Shown here: positions 9,379 to 19,847 of the stretch, in pieces
Layout of the letters: each line of letters opens with the position of its first letter
How positions within the stretch are numbered: the first letter of the stretch is position 1
Source of the DNA: Gonapodya prolifera JEL478
Taxonomy: Eukaryota; Monoblepharomycota; Monoblepharidomycetes; Monoblepharidales; Gonapodyaceae
Length of the DNA: 58,206 nt
Direction: 5' to 3'
NCBI GenBank assembly: GCA_001574975.1
Contig: KQ965770.1
Span: 299,420 to 357,625, forward strand
Notes under the pieces: generated by a model
Database searches by the model: none
Seen by the model: only the letters and a program-made list of their open reading frames with translations
Told to the model about the DNA's origin: nothing
Position numbers and translations under genes: made by a program

Positions 9379-11268
9379 ATGCTGGTCGCAAAGAGCGCAC
9401 GCGCATGCATCCGCAATCATGCTCGCGCCCTTCGATGTGTTGCGCCGACAATGAATCGATCGCGAAACATCTCAGGATTCGCGAGCGTCGTGAATTGTAC
9501 GTTCATTTCTCAAAGCTTCCGTCGCCGGGATTCCGATATCAAACACCCCCGAACATCTAGGGTCAGAGGGGCTCACGGATGAGCAGCTGGAGTTCCAGCA
9601 AACCGCCAAAAAGTTTGCGGACACCGAATTCGTGAGTTACCCTCAACGTTTTTCGAGCCGATGCCACCTCTGACGCAGGTTTTTGAAGGCTCCAAATATG
9701 CGCGAATGGGATTTGAATGAAATCTGGCCGCAAGAAGCCATGCGGAAGGCAGCGGAACTTGGCTTCGGAGGTGAAGATGCACACCATTCCGGCTCATACA
9801 TCCAGACCGGCTGCCCATGACACGCAATCGAATACCTCAGCTATATACTGCTCGCCCGACTTTGGTGGAACCGGTCTGGGCCGTTTGGACGCCTCAATCA
9901 TATTCGAGGCGCTTGCCACTGGAGATGTCTCGACGACTGCACTGCTCTCCATACACAACATGTGCGCATGGATGATTGACGAGCACGGTAGTGTGGAGCA
10001 GAAGGAGAAGTACCTACCGTCACTGGCGTCGTTCGAGGTGCGAGTTGTGTTGACCCCAAAGTGTACAACATTCTGTCTTCTTATGATCATCGCCGACAGA
10101 AAATGGCCTCGTATTGTCTCACGGAGCCCAACGCTGGCTCAGACGCTGGTAATCTTTCTACTTCTGCTCGGAAGGAAGGGGATTATTACGTCCTCAATGG
10201 CTCCAAGGTTGGTGAGAGTCATTCTTCAAAATCTTCGAAAATTTGACTCTAGTCCCTCCAGGCTTTCATTTCCGGTGGTGGAGACTCGGAGGTATACGTT
10301 GTAATGGCGCGAACAGGTGTTGCGGGACCCAAGGGAATCTCTTGCTTCATCGTAGAAAAGGGAACGGAAGGACTCTCGTTCGGTGCGAAAGAGAAGAAAG
10401 TTGGGTGGAACTCTCAGCCGACACGTGCGGTTATTTTTGAGGATTGCAAAGTGCCAGCGTCCAACCTCGTCGGGAAGGAGGGTGAGTGGGTTGTAATTTC
10501 TGTTTCAGATTGGTGAAATAATCTCTTGCATCGCTTTGTGTAGGGCAAGGATTTTCCATCGCCATGAACGGCCTGAACGGTGGGCGCCTCAACATTGCCA
10601 GCAGTTCTCTTGGTGGAGCCCACGCCGCGCTTGAGCATGCCTTTGAGCATGTCAAACAACGAAAGCAGTTTGGCAAACCCATCTCTTCGTTCCAAAATAC
10701 ACAGTTCCGACTGGTAGATATGGCGACAGAGCTGAATGCCGCCAGAATGATGGTGCGAAGAGCGGGCAAGGCAATGGACGAGCAAAACCCAGCAGGCGCT
10801 GCCCTATGCGCGATGGCGAAACTGGTGAGTAATTGCGTGCTTTTGTTGGCCAAAGCGTTTCTCACGGTCCTTGTTGGTGTATTTAGCACGCGACGGAGAA
10901 ATGTTATGATGTGAGTTGAATATCCCGTTCCATCTCACCCGACACCGAATGACGACGTTAAACGCGCTATAATGGGACTAGATTTGTGACCAAGCACTGC
11001 AACTCTTGGGTAAGTCACTGTTCGCTCCAAGGAACCCACAACACTGGCGGTAATGTTATATTCGTACCGACAGGTGGATACGGTTATCTCAAAGACTATC
11101 CCATACAGCAGTACCATAGGGGTAAGTTTCCTTTTTCCCTTCCTTCGGGCCGCATCAGAGTCAATATGCTTGCGCATACGAAACTTAGATTTGCGAGTTC
11201 ACCGAATTTTAGAGGGTACAAACGAGATTATGAGAGTAGTTGTAGCGAGAGAAATGTTCAAAGAATAG
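9379..11268 (+). CDS. ACAD8-like: Isobutyryl-CoA dehydrogenase (ACAD8-like), copy 1
   Basis: Eleven exons splice in frame to 418 residues; the last are 10887-10910, 10982-11009, 11074-11121 and 11189-11268. The N-terminus ([19 protein letters not shown]) is arginine-rich and lacks acids, as a mitochondrial presequence should. Landmarks: [32 protein letters not shown] (flavin-binding block), [59 protein letters not shown] and [15 protein letters not shown]. The match is specifically to isobutyryl-CoA dehydrogenase of mitochondrial valine breakdown. The catalytic base is likely the glutamate of LEGTNE. Exon 3 appears to use an acceptor ending GAAG (9685-9688), because the nearer GCAG would break the frame. 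No frameshift is present. Confidence 0.93.
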
Positions 11269-11575
11269 TGGATACATACTTTAATTCTGACGCCAGATGT
11301 CAGGGAGCGGTAGTCCGGTTTGAGAGGTTCGGGATATGGAGGAGGTAAGAATGAATTTAGTGCCTGCCTTGGGCGAGCTTGTCCACCTCCTTGGTTGGAG
11401 TACCCTTCCTCGAGCCACACGCGAGGAGCTCCCAGTACAACCCAGGTGCTAGAGAAGTGTGTCTCGATGACCGGTTCAGGTGCGCCAACACTGACCGCAG
11501 CGGGCAACGGGGCTGGGAGATGGTCCGCTTTTTCCCCTGGCAATGACACGCCTTTTGCATCGGTCAATTGACGCT

Positions 11576-13014
11576 ATGGCGCAAGAAAAGTACACAATCA
11601 AGCTTGCCGACCCCTCGTCGGAGCCAGACTTCCAGAACGGAGAAGTCCTTTTCGTCGGAACAGCCACGGTCCTCTTTCGGAGGGCTTTCGTCTTCTTTCG
11701 AAAGCTGTCGGAGACGGCAGGCGGCGAGGGTTGATATCACCATCCTAAAATAGCTATGGTGGATTTTGCTTCATGACGGGTGAGAGTCTCTGACGAAAAG
11801 CAGTCGTTGCTGTTGCTGACGTCACTGGCTCAATGCCCTTAGATCCCAACTTCCTCCACAAGGGAGATCACGCTCATCTGGGCCCTGGAGTTGAGGCAGT
11901 CCGCTTGACAGATCCGGCGATAGAGCTCGGAGACATACCGAAGGACGTGGATTTCATCGGTGGGTGGTTGGCACGATGGTGCACATCAATCAAAGACTTA
12001 ACCTCCGCGTTTGTAGTGCTATCCCACTTTCACGAGGACCATTTTTACAAACATTCACGGAAAAGGGTACGATGTGCGCCGCGTTTGTTCGTCCCTCCTC
12101 CATCTCCTTCTCACGGCAGTTGCGAACCAGGACCGGTCAACATTCCCATCGTCACCACACCCCACGTCGAGAACATCAAGAAGTTTGATCGCTTTAAACA
12201 AACCACTCTGTACGAGCTTTCAACGTGGGACAAGATCACGTTGCACAAAGGGAAGCTCGACCGTCAGCATTACTGCAACGCCGGGAAGCACGCACCTACT
12301 GGACTGGGCTTCCGTTCGTACTTGCATTACGGACATTCGTCATCCTCCATCGCTTACTGAATTGTACACATTACTACCTCCAGTGATGGGCTCCCTCATT
12401 GACTTTGGATCCGCATCAGCTTTGGCGCCAAAATTTTGACTCTGGATATCGGGGGATACTCTCCTTTACGACGATTTGAAGGTATGGGGGAGAAACTTGA
12501 TAGGGCGAGCCAACCGCATAATGTTTTCACCATCACAGGAAATTCCCAAGCGCTTCCCAAATATCTCTTTGGCTCTCGTCCACTTGGGGGGTACAACGAT
12601 CTTGAAGGTCTTTGTTGTCACCATGGATGGAGCGCAAAAAGTGAGCTGAGTTGCGTCGACGCTGCCTTTGTTGATGGAGCCAATTTTGACTGCGTACTCC
12701 ATGCGGGGTCGAGTGCCTCAAGATCGTCAAACCCAAAGTCGCAATTCCGGTGTAAGCCATGCCTGTGGACCCTGATGGGGAACAGCACTCATGGACGCCG
12801 GGCTCCCCCAAAACATTACATTCCCAGTCACTACAACGACTACGATCTATTCAAAAGCCCTCTCTCGGAATTTCAAGACCTCGCAGCCAAGGACAAGGAG
12901 CTCACTGATGTTACCGAGCTCGCGTGTCTCAAGCATGTGGACATGTACAGATTCAGTGTCTCAAAAGACGTCGCCGGCAGGGGAGGCACAATGACGGTAT
13001 GTCGTCGAGGGTGA
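11576..13014 (+). pseudogene. MBL-fold metallo-hydrolase, multiply frame-broken
   Basis: Recognisable blocks are GEVLFVGTATVLF, DPNFLHKGDHAHLGPG, VLSHFHEDHF (the zinc-binding HxHxDH), PIVTTPHVENIKKF, PGKHAPTGLG, ISGDTLLYDDLKEIPKRFPN, LVHLGGTTIL and HYNDYDLFKSPLSEF. This order fits bacterial-type MBL-fold metal-dependent hydrolases of the UlaG/NAPE-PLD-like group. Several introns splice cleanly, for example before DPNF at 11843 and before VLSHF. The junction after the first exon has no good GT donor. Near 12261 a base is inserted, near 12282 one is missing, and near 12445 the frame shifts again before ISGD. The last part of the protein beyond HVDMYRFS looks unlike the family. Either a decaying gene or sequence errors. 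Confidence 0.6.
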
Positions 13015-13171
13015 CGAGTACATGAAATCTTGTACATATCGTCATACTGTTGCGCTTGAGATATACGGTACTTGCGCGTCTCCCAACTCCCTTCAAGGAA
13101 GGGAAATGGTTCCGGCAAGAGATGCACCGAAGAACCCTTCTACTGCGTCATCACTATTCTCTCCACCAACC

Positions 13172-14857
13172 ATGCTAGCCGCAAAGAGCGCACGCGCATG
13201 CATCAGAAAATCTACTCGCGTGCTTCAATGTGCTACTCCGACGATGAATCGACCGCGAAACATCTCAGGATTCGCGAGTGTCGTGAACTGTATGTTCCTT
13301 TCTCAAAGCTCTCTCCGCTGGACTTCCGATCTCAAGCAGCTACGAACATCTAGGGTCAGAGGGGCTGACGGAAGAGCAGCTGGAGTTCCAGCAAACCGCC
13401 AAAAAGTTTGCGGACACCGAATTCGTGAGTTACCCTCAACGTTTTTCGAGCCGATGCCACCTCTGACGNNNNNNNNNNNNNNNNNNNNNNNNNNNNNNNN
13501 NNNNNNNNNNNNNNNNNNNNNNNNNNNNNNNNNNNNNNNNNNNNNNNNNNNNNNNNNNNNNNNNNNNNNNNNNNNNNNNNNNNNNNNNNNNNNNNNNNNN
13601 NNNNNNNNNNNNNNNNNNNNNNNNNNNNNNNNNNNNNNNNNNNNNNNNNNNNNNNNNNNNNNNNNNNNNNNNNNNNNNNNNNNNNNNNNNNNNNNNNNNN
13701 NNNNNNNNNNNNNNNNNNNNNNNNNNNNNNNNNNNNNNNNNNNNNNNNNNNNNNNNNNNNNNNNNNNNNNNNNNNNNNNNNNNNNNNNNNNNNNNNNNNN
13801 NNNNNNNNNNNNNNNNNNNNNNNNNNNNNNNNNNNNNNNNNNNNNNNNNNNNNNNNNNNNNNNNNNNNNNNNNNNNNNNNNNNNNNNNNNNNNNNNNNNN
13901 NNNNNNNNNNGGTGTTGCGGGACCCAAGGGAATCTCTTGCTTCATCGTAGAAAAGGGAACGGAAGGACTCTCGTTCGGTGCGAAAGAGAAGAAAGTTGGG
14001 TGGAATTCTCAACCCACGCGTGCGGTTATTTTTGAGGATTGCAAAGTGCCAGCGTCCAACCTCGTCGGGAAGGAGGGTGAGTGGGTTGCAATTTCTGTTT
14101 CAGATTGGTGAAATAATCTCTTGTATCGCTCCGTGTAGGGCAAGGATTTTCCATCGCCATGAAAGGTCTGAACGGTGGGCGGCTTAACATTGCCAGCAGT
14201 TCTCTCGGTGGAGCGCAAGCCGCGCTCGAGCACGCCTTTGAGCATGTCAAACAACGAAAGCAGTTTGGTCAATCCATCTCTGCGTTCCAAAACACACAGT
14301 TTGAACTGGTCGATATGGCGACAGAGTTGAATGCCGCCAGAATGTTGGTGCGAAGAGCGGGCAAGGCAATGGACGCACAGGACCCAGCAGTCCCTGCCCT
14401 ATGCGCGATGGCGAAACTGGTGAGTAATTGCGTGCTTTTGTTGGTCAAAACGTTTGTCACAGTCGTTGTCGGTATATTTAGCACGCGACAGAGAAGTGTT
14501 ATGATGTGAGTTGAATATTCTGCTCCATCTCAACCGACACCAAATGACGTTGAGCGTGCTTTAATCGGACTAGATTTGCGACCAAGCACTGCAACTCTTG
14601 GGTAAGTCACTGTTCGCTCAGAGGAACCCATAACACTGGCGCTATTTTCTTTCGTATCGACAGGTGGATACGGTTATCTCAAAGACTATCCCGTACAGCA
14701 ATACTTGAGAGGTACGTTTCCTTTCTCCCTTCCATCGCCCGCATCGGAGTCAATATGCTTCCGCATACGATACTTAGACTTGAGAGTTCACCGAATTTTA
14801 GAGGGTACAAACGAGATTATGAGAGTAGTTGTAGCGAGAGAAATGTTCAAAGAATAG
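13172..14857 (+). CDS. ACAD8-like: Isobutyryl-CoA dehydrogenase (ACAD8-like), copy 2, interrupted by an assembly gap
   Basis: Same exon plan as copy 1. The presequence is [18 protein letters not shown], and the visible blocks are [60 protein letters not shown] and [15 protein letters not shown], ending at TAG 14855-14857. Exons 3 to 5 and part of 2 and 6 fall in the run of N. What is visible has no frame break. Coding differences from copy 1 are few and mostly conservative (for example [10 protein letters not shown] against [10 protein letters not shown]), so both copies probably make the same enzyme. Confidence 0.88.
13469..13910. other. Assembly gap (442 N)
   Basis: A run of N inside dehydrogenase copy 2. 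The corresponding stretch in copy 1 (9676-10315) is about 640 bases, so the gap length is probably an estimate rather than a measurement. Confidence 0.95.
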
Positions 14858-15056
14858 GAAACCTTATTTCTGACGCCAACAAGGGGAGCTGTGCAAATTT
14901 GTCCAGGCAACAACATTTCTCCGTCCTATTTGTCACCCAACTCAGAACCGTTTCCATCACTGTATGACTCCACCCGTCTGAGAGGGATCAAACCTTTTGT
15001 AACCGCTTCCAACTGCGGAAATTCTTCTGCGGGCACCATTTTGCGGTCCTCTTCAG

Positions 15057-16879
15057 ATGGGCGCATTCCCAATCGAACTTACCCTGGATATGAGCGCACA
15101 ACTGAAGCACGATGGAACTCCTTCCTCTCCACAAAATGGACTTATTGGTGTTCTGAAGGGATTATGGGGGAAAGCTGGGCACGTGGCGACTGGACAACCC
15201 CCCCGTTCTCAGTCCACACCCTCCCTGGGACCGAGCCGCCTAAAAATTCCTGGCGGTTTGGCAGATTCCGAAAGACAGCCAGCACCAGTGTCGATGGATG
15301 CCACGGAGATCGTCTCTCTACCACCTTCATGGGACAGCAGCAATAATTCAACAACAGAACGACAGCCGAGTGTGGATATACAGTTGGATACCTCTCAAAG
15401 ACTTTTTGGGAAGAATTATATAGAACTAGAAAAGTCTCTTGGGACTGGAGCGTGGGGAAATGTCGGCCTCGTGCGACGAGTCGGTGACAGGAAGCTGTTT
15501 GCATTGAAGGTGTTTCGACATAAACCTGGGGACGAAGCCTACCCCGACCGCTACATGCAGCGTTGCCTCATTGAGTTTCGGATAGGGAAGCTTTTTCGCC
15601 ATCCGAACATCGTCCGGGTCTTCGATTTGGAGTACGACGATCCTCAAGGTGTCCTCGCCCAAGTTTCCGAGTACATTCAAGGAGGGGACATGTACACAGC
15701 CATCAGCACAGGCGCGCTTGTGAACCAAAAAGAAATTGACTGCCTCTTTGTCCAACTGGTGCGGGGCGTCGCCTACATGCACTCTCAAGGAGTCGCCCAC
15801 CGGGATTTGAAACCGGAGAACCTTCTTTGGGATCTTCGAAAGGGACTTTTAAAAATCAGTGAGTCTTGCTCCACGCGCGCCTGTCCAGTCGTGATGGCAC
15901 CCTAACATATCCAATCCAATCCCCAAGTCGACTTTGGTTCCGCCGACATCTTCCTTCACCCTCCATACCCTGCCACCACTTTTCCTTCAACATCACCTCT
16001 CAACGTCGGGACGGAACTACCACGAATGCTTCAACGGGAATTTTCAGGGAACGCAATATCTCTTTCGCGTGGGGTATGTGGTTCCACACCCTACATTGCT
16101 CCGGAAGAGTTCACGGAGCAAGTGTACGACCCCCGGGCATCGGACGTGTGGGCTCTTGGTATCATCTACATCGTGAGTCGTATCTTTTGATATGTTATTA
16201 CCCGGGCGAATTCTGAAATCGTGGACAGGCGATGAATACCCGAAAATTCCCCTGGCAATGTGCTGTGCGCAATGACCCTCGATTCCTCCGTTACGTTCAG
16301 ATGGCGTACCTCCCTATCATGGAACGTCTTCCATGGGCTTCGCGAAACATCATCCAGAAGATACTCAACGTCAATCCATCCAAACGTGCAACCTTGACGG
16401 AAGTCATGGCCGACTGGTGGTTCAGCAAGGTGGAATGCTGCGTTGGTCCGGACGGAAAGCTGTCAAAGCATTACGCCAAACTCCCGCTGCACGAGCGCCA
16501 CCAACACGGAGCTTTCGACGTCGCCATGGAAATCCTGGCAAGGGAGCAGATGACGCTTTCTCCGGAAGGAGAAGACATGTATTCAACAGATGCGCTCGCC
16601 AACGTGGATGCTGACCTCGCTGCGCGGCTCCACTCGGCCATGTTGTCGCAAGTTGCGAGCGCGAATGGAGCACCCTCTCAAATTGGCAACGACGCCATGG
16701 ACATTCAATCTCCTGCTGCGCCAGGTGGACTCGTGACTACCAGTAGCATAACTACCAGCAGTAAGGTTGCTGCTGTAGCGCCAATCGACATTCCAGGTGG
16801 TAGCACGGGCGTTCGGGAACGCCACAAGAGCGACCGTAGCTATGCCACGGAAGGGCGGGGGAACTCGGATGATAGATAA
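15057..16879 (+). CDS. Ser/Thr protein kinase, HAL4/HAL5 (SAT4) family
   Basis: Exons 15057-15858, 15928-16172 and 16229-16879 give 565 residues. The first 120 are disordered. The kinase domain then shows LGTGAWGNVGLV (about 129-140), ALKVF with the ATP-binding lysine, AHRDLKPENLL, a spliced IDFGSADIF, and VCGSTPYIAPEEF. The activation segment is long (about 45 residues between DFG and the APE-like motif), and ASDVWALGIIYIAM follows. That layout matches fungal HAL4/HAL5/NPR1 kinases, which stabilise plasma-membrane transporters and tune potassium and nutrient uptake. A serine/threonine-rich tail follows. The upstream 200 bases hold no gene. No frame problem. Confidence 0.9.
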
Positions 16880-17275
16880 TTGTGTTGTTTGCTCTGTCAC
16901 CCCCCGCGAATCGGGTCCTTGGCGCGATTGCGAAGATCCCCGGATACCCCCATCTGCTTCTTGTGGTCGAAAATCCCCTGACTTTGCATACCAGCATATC
17001 CCGTACCGTTCTTATTTTGAAAAAGCAACAAAAAGGCCAGGGTGCCAATCTAGTGAATGTCGATTTACATACCGTTTGTGAAAAATGCAATATTGTCGCG
17101 TCCATACATCAAAGGAACTAACTTTCGAGCGAAAAATGAAAATGCAAATCAAATACTCCCAAAATCAGATACATTGTTCCACAAGATTCACAGTGCGAAT
17201 CGCTCCAGCGAAGGTTACACCGGCTCATGGTTTCCTGAGGCTGCGTTGATCCAGGATATTGTCTTGCATGAGAGT

Positions 17276-17985
17276 TCAACGGGGTTCCATTTGGGTGTGA
17301 GGTGCCGATTGGTAAACAACCGCTGGCTGCTGCACGTAGGAGGCCGGGTGGTGGTTCCAGGGCACATTTCCATGTTCCTTAAATTCGGAGATGGTCACAA
17401 CCATGGGGGGGAGCGGAGATTACGAAATGGGGAACTCACGGAGGGTAATCCGTTGTTGCCATTGGGTCCGGCCTCGGCCTCAACCACTGCAGAGTTACCT
17501 CGGATCCACTCCTCATCTCTAGGTACTATGTCGATGAGAAAGTCGAACATGTCCGACCTCGCGACGGCTTGGGCGAAATCCGAGCGGTTCAAAGTTCGTC
17601 TCCGGTCTTCTTCGGCGTGCATCCACGCTCGAAGCGTCATCTCTTCAATAAAAATTTCGGCGGCTTTGGCAAGGAGCATGGGAGTTTCGCCCGAAATCAT
17701 CTTGTCGGGGTAGAAGTCCGCTTCATCGGAGTGCTTCGACAAGCAGACGCGCAGGTTGGGCAAACTACACACCAGGTTCTTCATCGCATCCTCGTCACTT
17801 CGCATGACCTTTTTGACACGCGCAATCGGCAAACTGTGGCTCTTTAGGTCCTCCAGACTGGTAGAAGCCATATGACGTTGCTGGTTCTGCCAAAACGCCT
17901 ATCGAAGTCCAAAAACATATCATCGTCGTCAATCACCTAGAAAGCAGTGTATCTCGGTGGGGATCGCTCTATTTACCGCGATCAT
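17276..17985 (-). CDS. HAP5: CCAAT-binding factor subunit HAP5 / NF-YC
   Basis: The histone-fold core is unmistakable: SLPIARVKKVMRSDED, SGETPMLLAKAAEIFIEEMTLRAW, RRRTLNRSDFAQAVARSDMFDFLIDIVPRDE. The preceding residues FWQNQQRHM are typical of HAP5 and lie upstream of the ATG at 17871, so I extend the gene through an acceptor at 17899 to a small first exon (17985-17977). An in-frame 72-base intron (17772-17701) falls inside the histone fold. The last exon (17377-17276) encodes a short proline/glutamine tail. Total about 165 residues. With HAP2 and HAP3 it binds CCAAT boxes; the histone-fold pair is with HAP3. The exact start codon is uncertain. Confidence 0.9.
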
Positions 17986-18186
17986 AAGCTCCAACTTCGC
18001 TTCCAACCCTCGCGACACTCGTCCTGGTGCTCCAACGACAGAGCTTGGGGGATGATCCGTCATCGCACACAGATGGCGAAGACTACTGGATGCTTGCAGG
18101 TTCCCTGAACTCGGTGAATCGAAGAAATTCGCAGGTAAAGCTCCGTCACTTCATGACCAAAGCCACCGAGATCTCTTCCACCAAAT

Positions 18187-19847
18187 TTAATTCATCTCGC
18201 TATCTCTTTTTTCTAAGCTCACGTATTTCCTCAAATGTTCGGGTACACTGCGGTAAAGCCCCTTCGTTTCAAGCCATGTTTTGGAAAACAGGCGAGATAG
18301 ATATCGCCCTGCACCGTCGCACAGCACGGGCACGACAGTCTTCCCTGGTCCGAGCATTTTAGACACTCGATACGCGGCGACAACTTAAGACAGGAAGATG
18401 CACCGAGGAACAGGCTGAAAACGACTTCATATCCTCAGAAGATTATCCCATTTTCGTTGGCAAGGCACTCACCCTTCTTCGTCGAGCAGTCCGAAAACCA
18501 TTTCGATCGTTGCCTCATCCTCCATCTTCAGTGCACCATCAACTTCTTTGGCCTCGAGTGCTGGCCGAAGGTTATCTGTCACGACCTTGCCCGATCCCCT
18601 CCGTTATAGAGCTCCCTCCGCGTTCTAGTTGGCCTGTCGTTATGTAGGAGTGCAAGACTGACCCCGGTGGGTCGGCGAGATAGATTTTCACAGAAGAATT
18701 CAGACTTTTAAGAGAGTGGGCGACGCCGAAACGGGTACCCCCAGTGCCTGCAGTGCATGACACTAGAAATGAGTGGATTGGAAATAGGGAGAAATTGTGA
18801 GATGGGACGTACCTGTTGCGCATGTGAACGCATCAACTTTTCCGCTAGTTTGGTCCCAAACTGAGAGGGCATGAGTGGTGACGTGGTGACGAGATAAGAC
18901 GGGGTGGTATGGTACTTGCTTTCGGGAACTGCAAGTTGAAGTCAAGCCTTGAAAGAAGTCACAATTTCTGTCTACGCAATAACTCACCAGTTGTCTCCAC
19001 GTGCGCTCGCCGGTTTGCAACGTCGTCTGACCATGTACAAATCTGACAACTGAAGAGCAGAAGGTCATGAACTGGTGCTCACCAAATTGAGCAGTCCACA
19101 CAGCATTCTCGGTTCTCTCTGCAAAATCTCGAGCCTGATGGCTGTAGTTTGCTGGGTCTTCGTACGCGACAGCGGGAACTGTAACGTGGGATGGACACGT
19201 CAACCTTCAGCGTTCGCGGAAATGGCCTCGGCGACTCACCAGGGTGCACGTCCGCACCAAGCATTTTCAGCAAGTCAATATTTTCTTGGGATTGCGTGTT
19301 CGGCACGTAGATGACACATTTGTAACCTCCTCTGCTCCGGCAGACGTGAGAAAGTCCAATCCCAGTGTTACCCGCCGTCCCTTACAGAAGACACGACCAT
19401 AAGCTTTTGCTGGTACACGTAAGCTCGCGGTGTCAAAGTACCTTCAACAACTGGTTATCAAACGGGAAGGGGGACATTGGTACGGCAACGAATTGGACCC
19501 GTACATCCGGTGACGGATACCCACTGACACCCCCTGGTTTGACAGGTCCACGCTCTTCGGCGTCCTTTACGAGGTATAAAGCGGCACGATCCTTCACAGG
19601 CCCCCTGAAGCGTCGTTTATGGGAATGACGAGTTGAGAACATCCGCTTACTTTTTGAACGCGATGAGCTGCTCACCAGGTTGCATGAAGTCCGCCCTTCC
19701 GAGAATCTCGCATCCTGTTTCTTCAGACAAACGATTCAGTCGGATCAGTGGTGCGTTGCCGATTGCTTCCGTCAATCCTCCGGCGATTCGAAGCGAAGAA
19801 GGAACACTTCCGTAGAGAGAAGTGAGAAACGGGCGTGTGGCAAACAT
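18187..19847 (-). CDS. Cysteine synthase (O-acetylserine sulfhydrylase-type), with microexons and frame breaks
   Basis: The family order is clear: [123 protein letters not shown] and [13 protein letters not shown]. It resembles the fungal cysteine synthase with a mitochondrial-type leader ([21 protein letters not shown]). The lysine of KDRAA should bind PLP. Two 9-base exons are needed to restore conserved motifs. Three single-base deletions remain: at the first splice junction near 19604, in GQG-R-VTDNL near 18583, and near 18387 in the last exon. With those allowed for, the protein ends ...[12 protein letters not shown]. Cysteine synthesis from O-acetylserine and sulfide is the expected activity. 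Confidence 0.8.
18920..18928 (-). other. 9-base microexon with a GC donor in cysteine synthase
   Basis: TTCCCGAAA sits between an acceptor (acttgcag) and a GC-type donor (gcaagt). Joined in phase it reads V-P-E-I-W, restoring the conserved PEIW before DQTSGK. Skipping it keeps the frame but loses the motif. Confidence 0.65.
19442..19450 (-). other. 9-base microexon in cysteine synthase
   Basis: TTGTTGAAG between ...aaccag and gtactt. It joins PGV to VEG, rebuilding VVEGTAGNTG, the conserved substrate-binding segment of the family. Confidence 0.7.

Larger units (their letters stand above)
8980..11300 (+). repeat. Direct duplication, unit 1
   Basis: Homologous to about 11475-14890. Matching begins around 50-60 bases before the metallo-hydrolase start (TGACACCC...TGACG.TATGG in both units), resumes at the 3' end of the metallo-hydrolase, and runs through the whole dehydrogenase gene, introns included, to about 30 bases past its stop. 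The unit lacks most of the metallo-hydrolase. Confidence 0.85.
11475..14890 (+). repeat. Direct duplication, unit 2
   Basis: Second copy of the metallo-hydrolase plus dehydrogenase segment. The dehydrogenase 3' exons differ from unit 1 by a few substitutions, and the last exon is almost identical. The introns are also alignable, so the duplication is fairly recent or homogenised. Confidence 0.85.
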
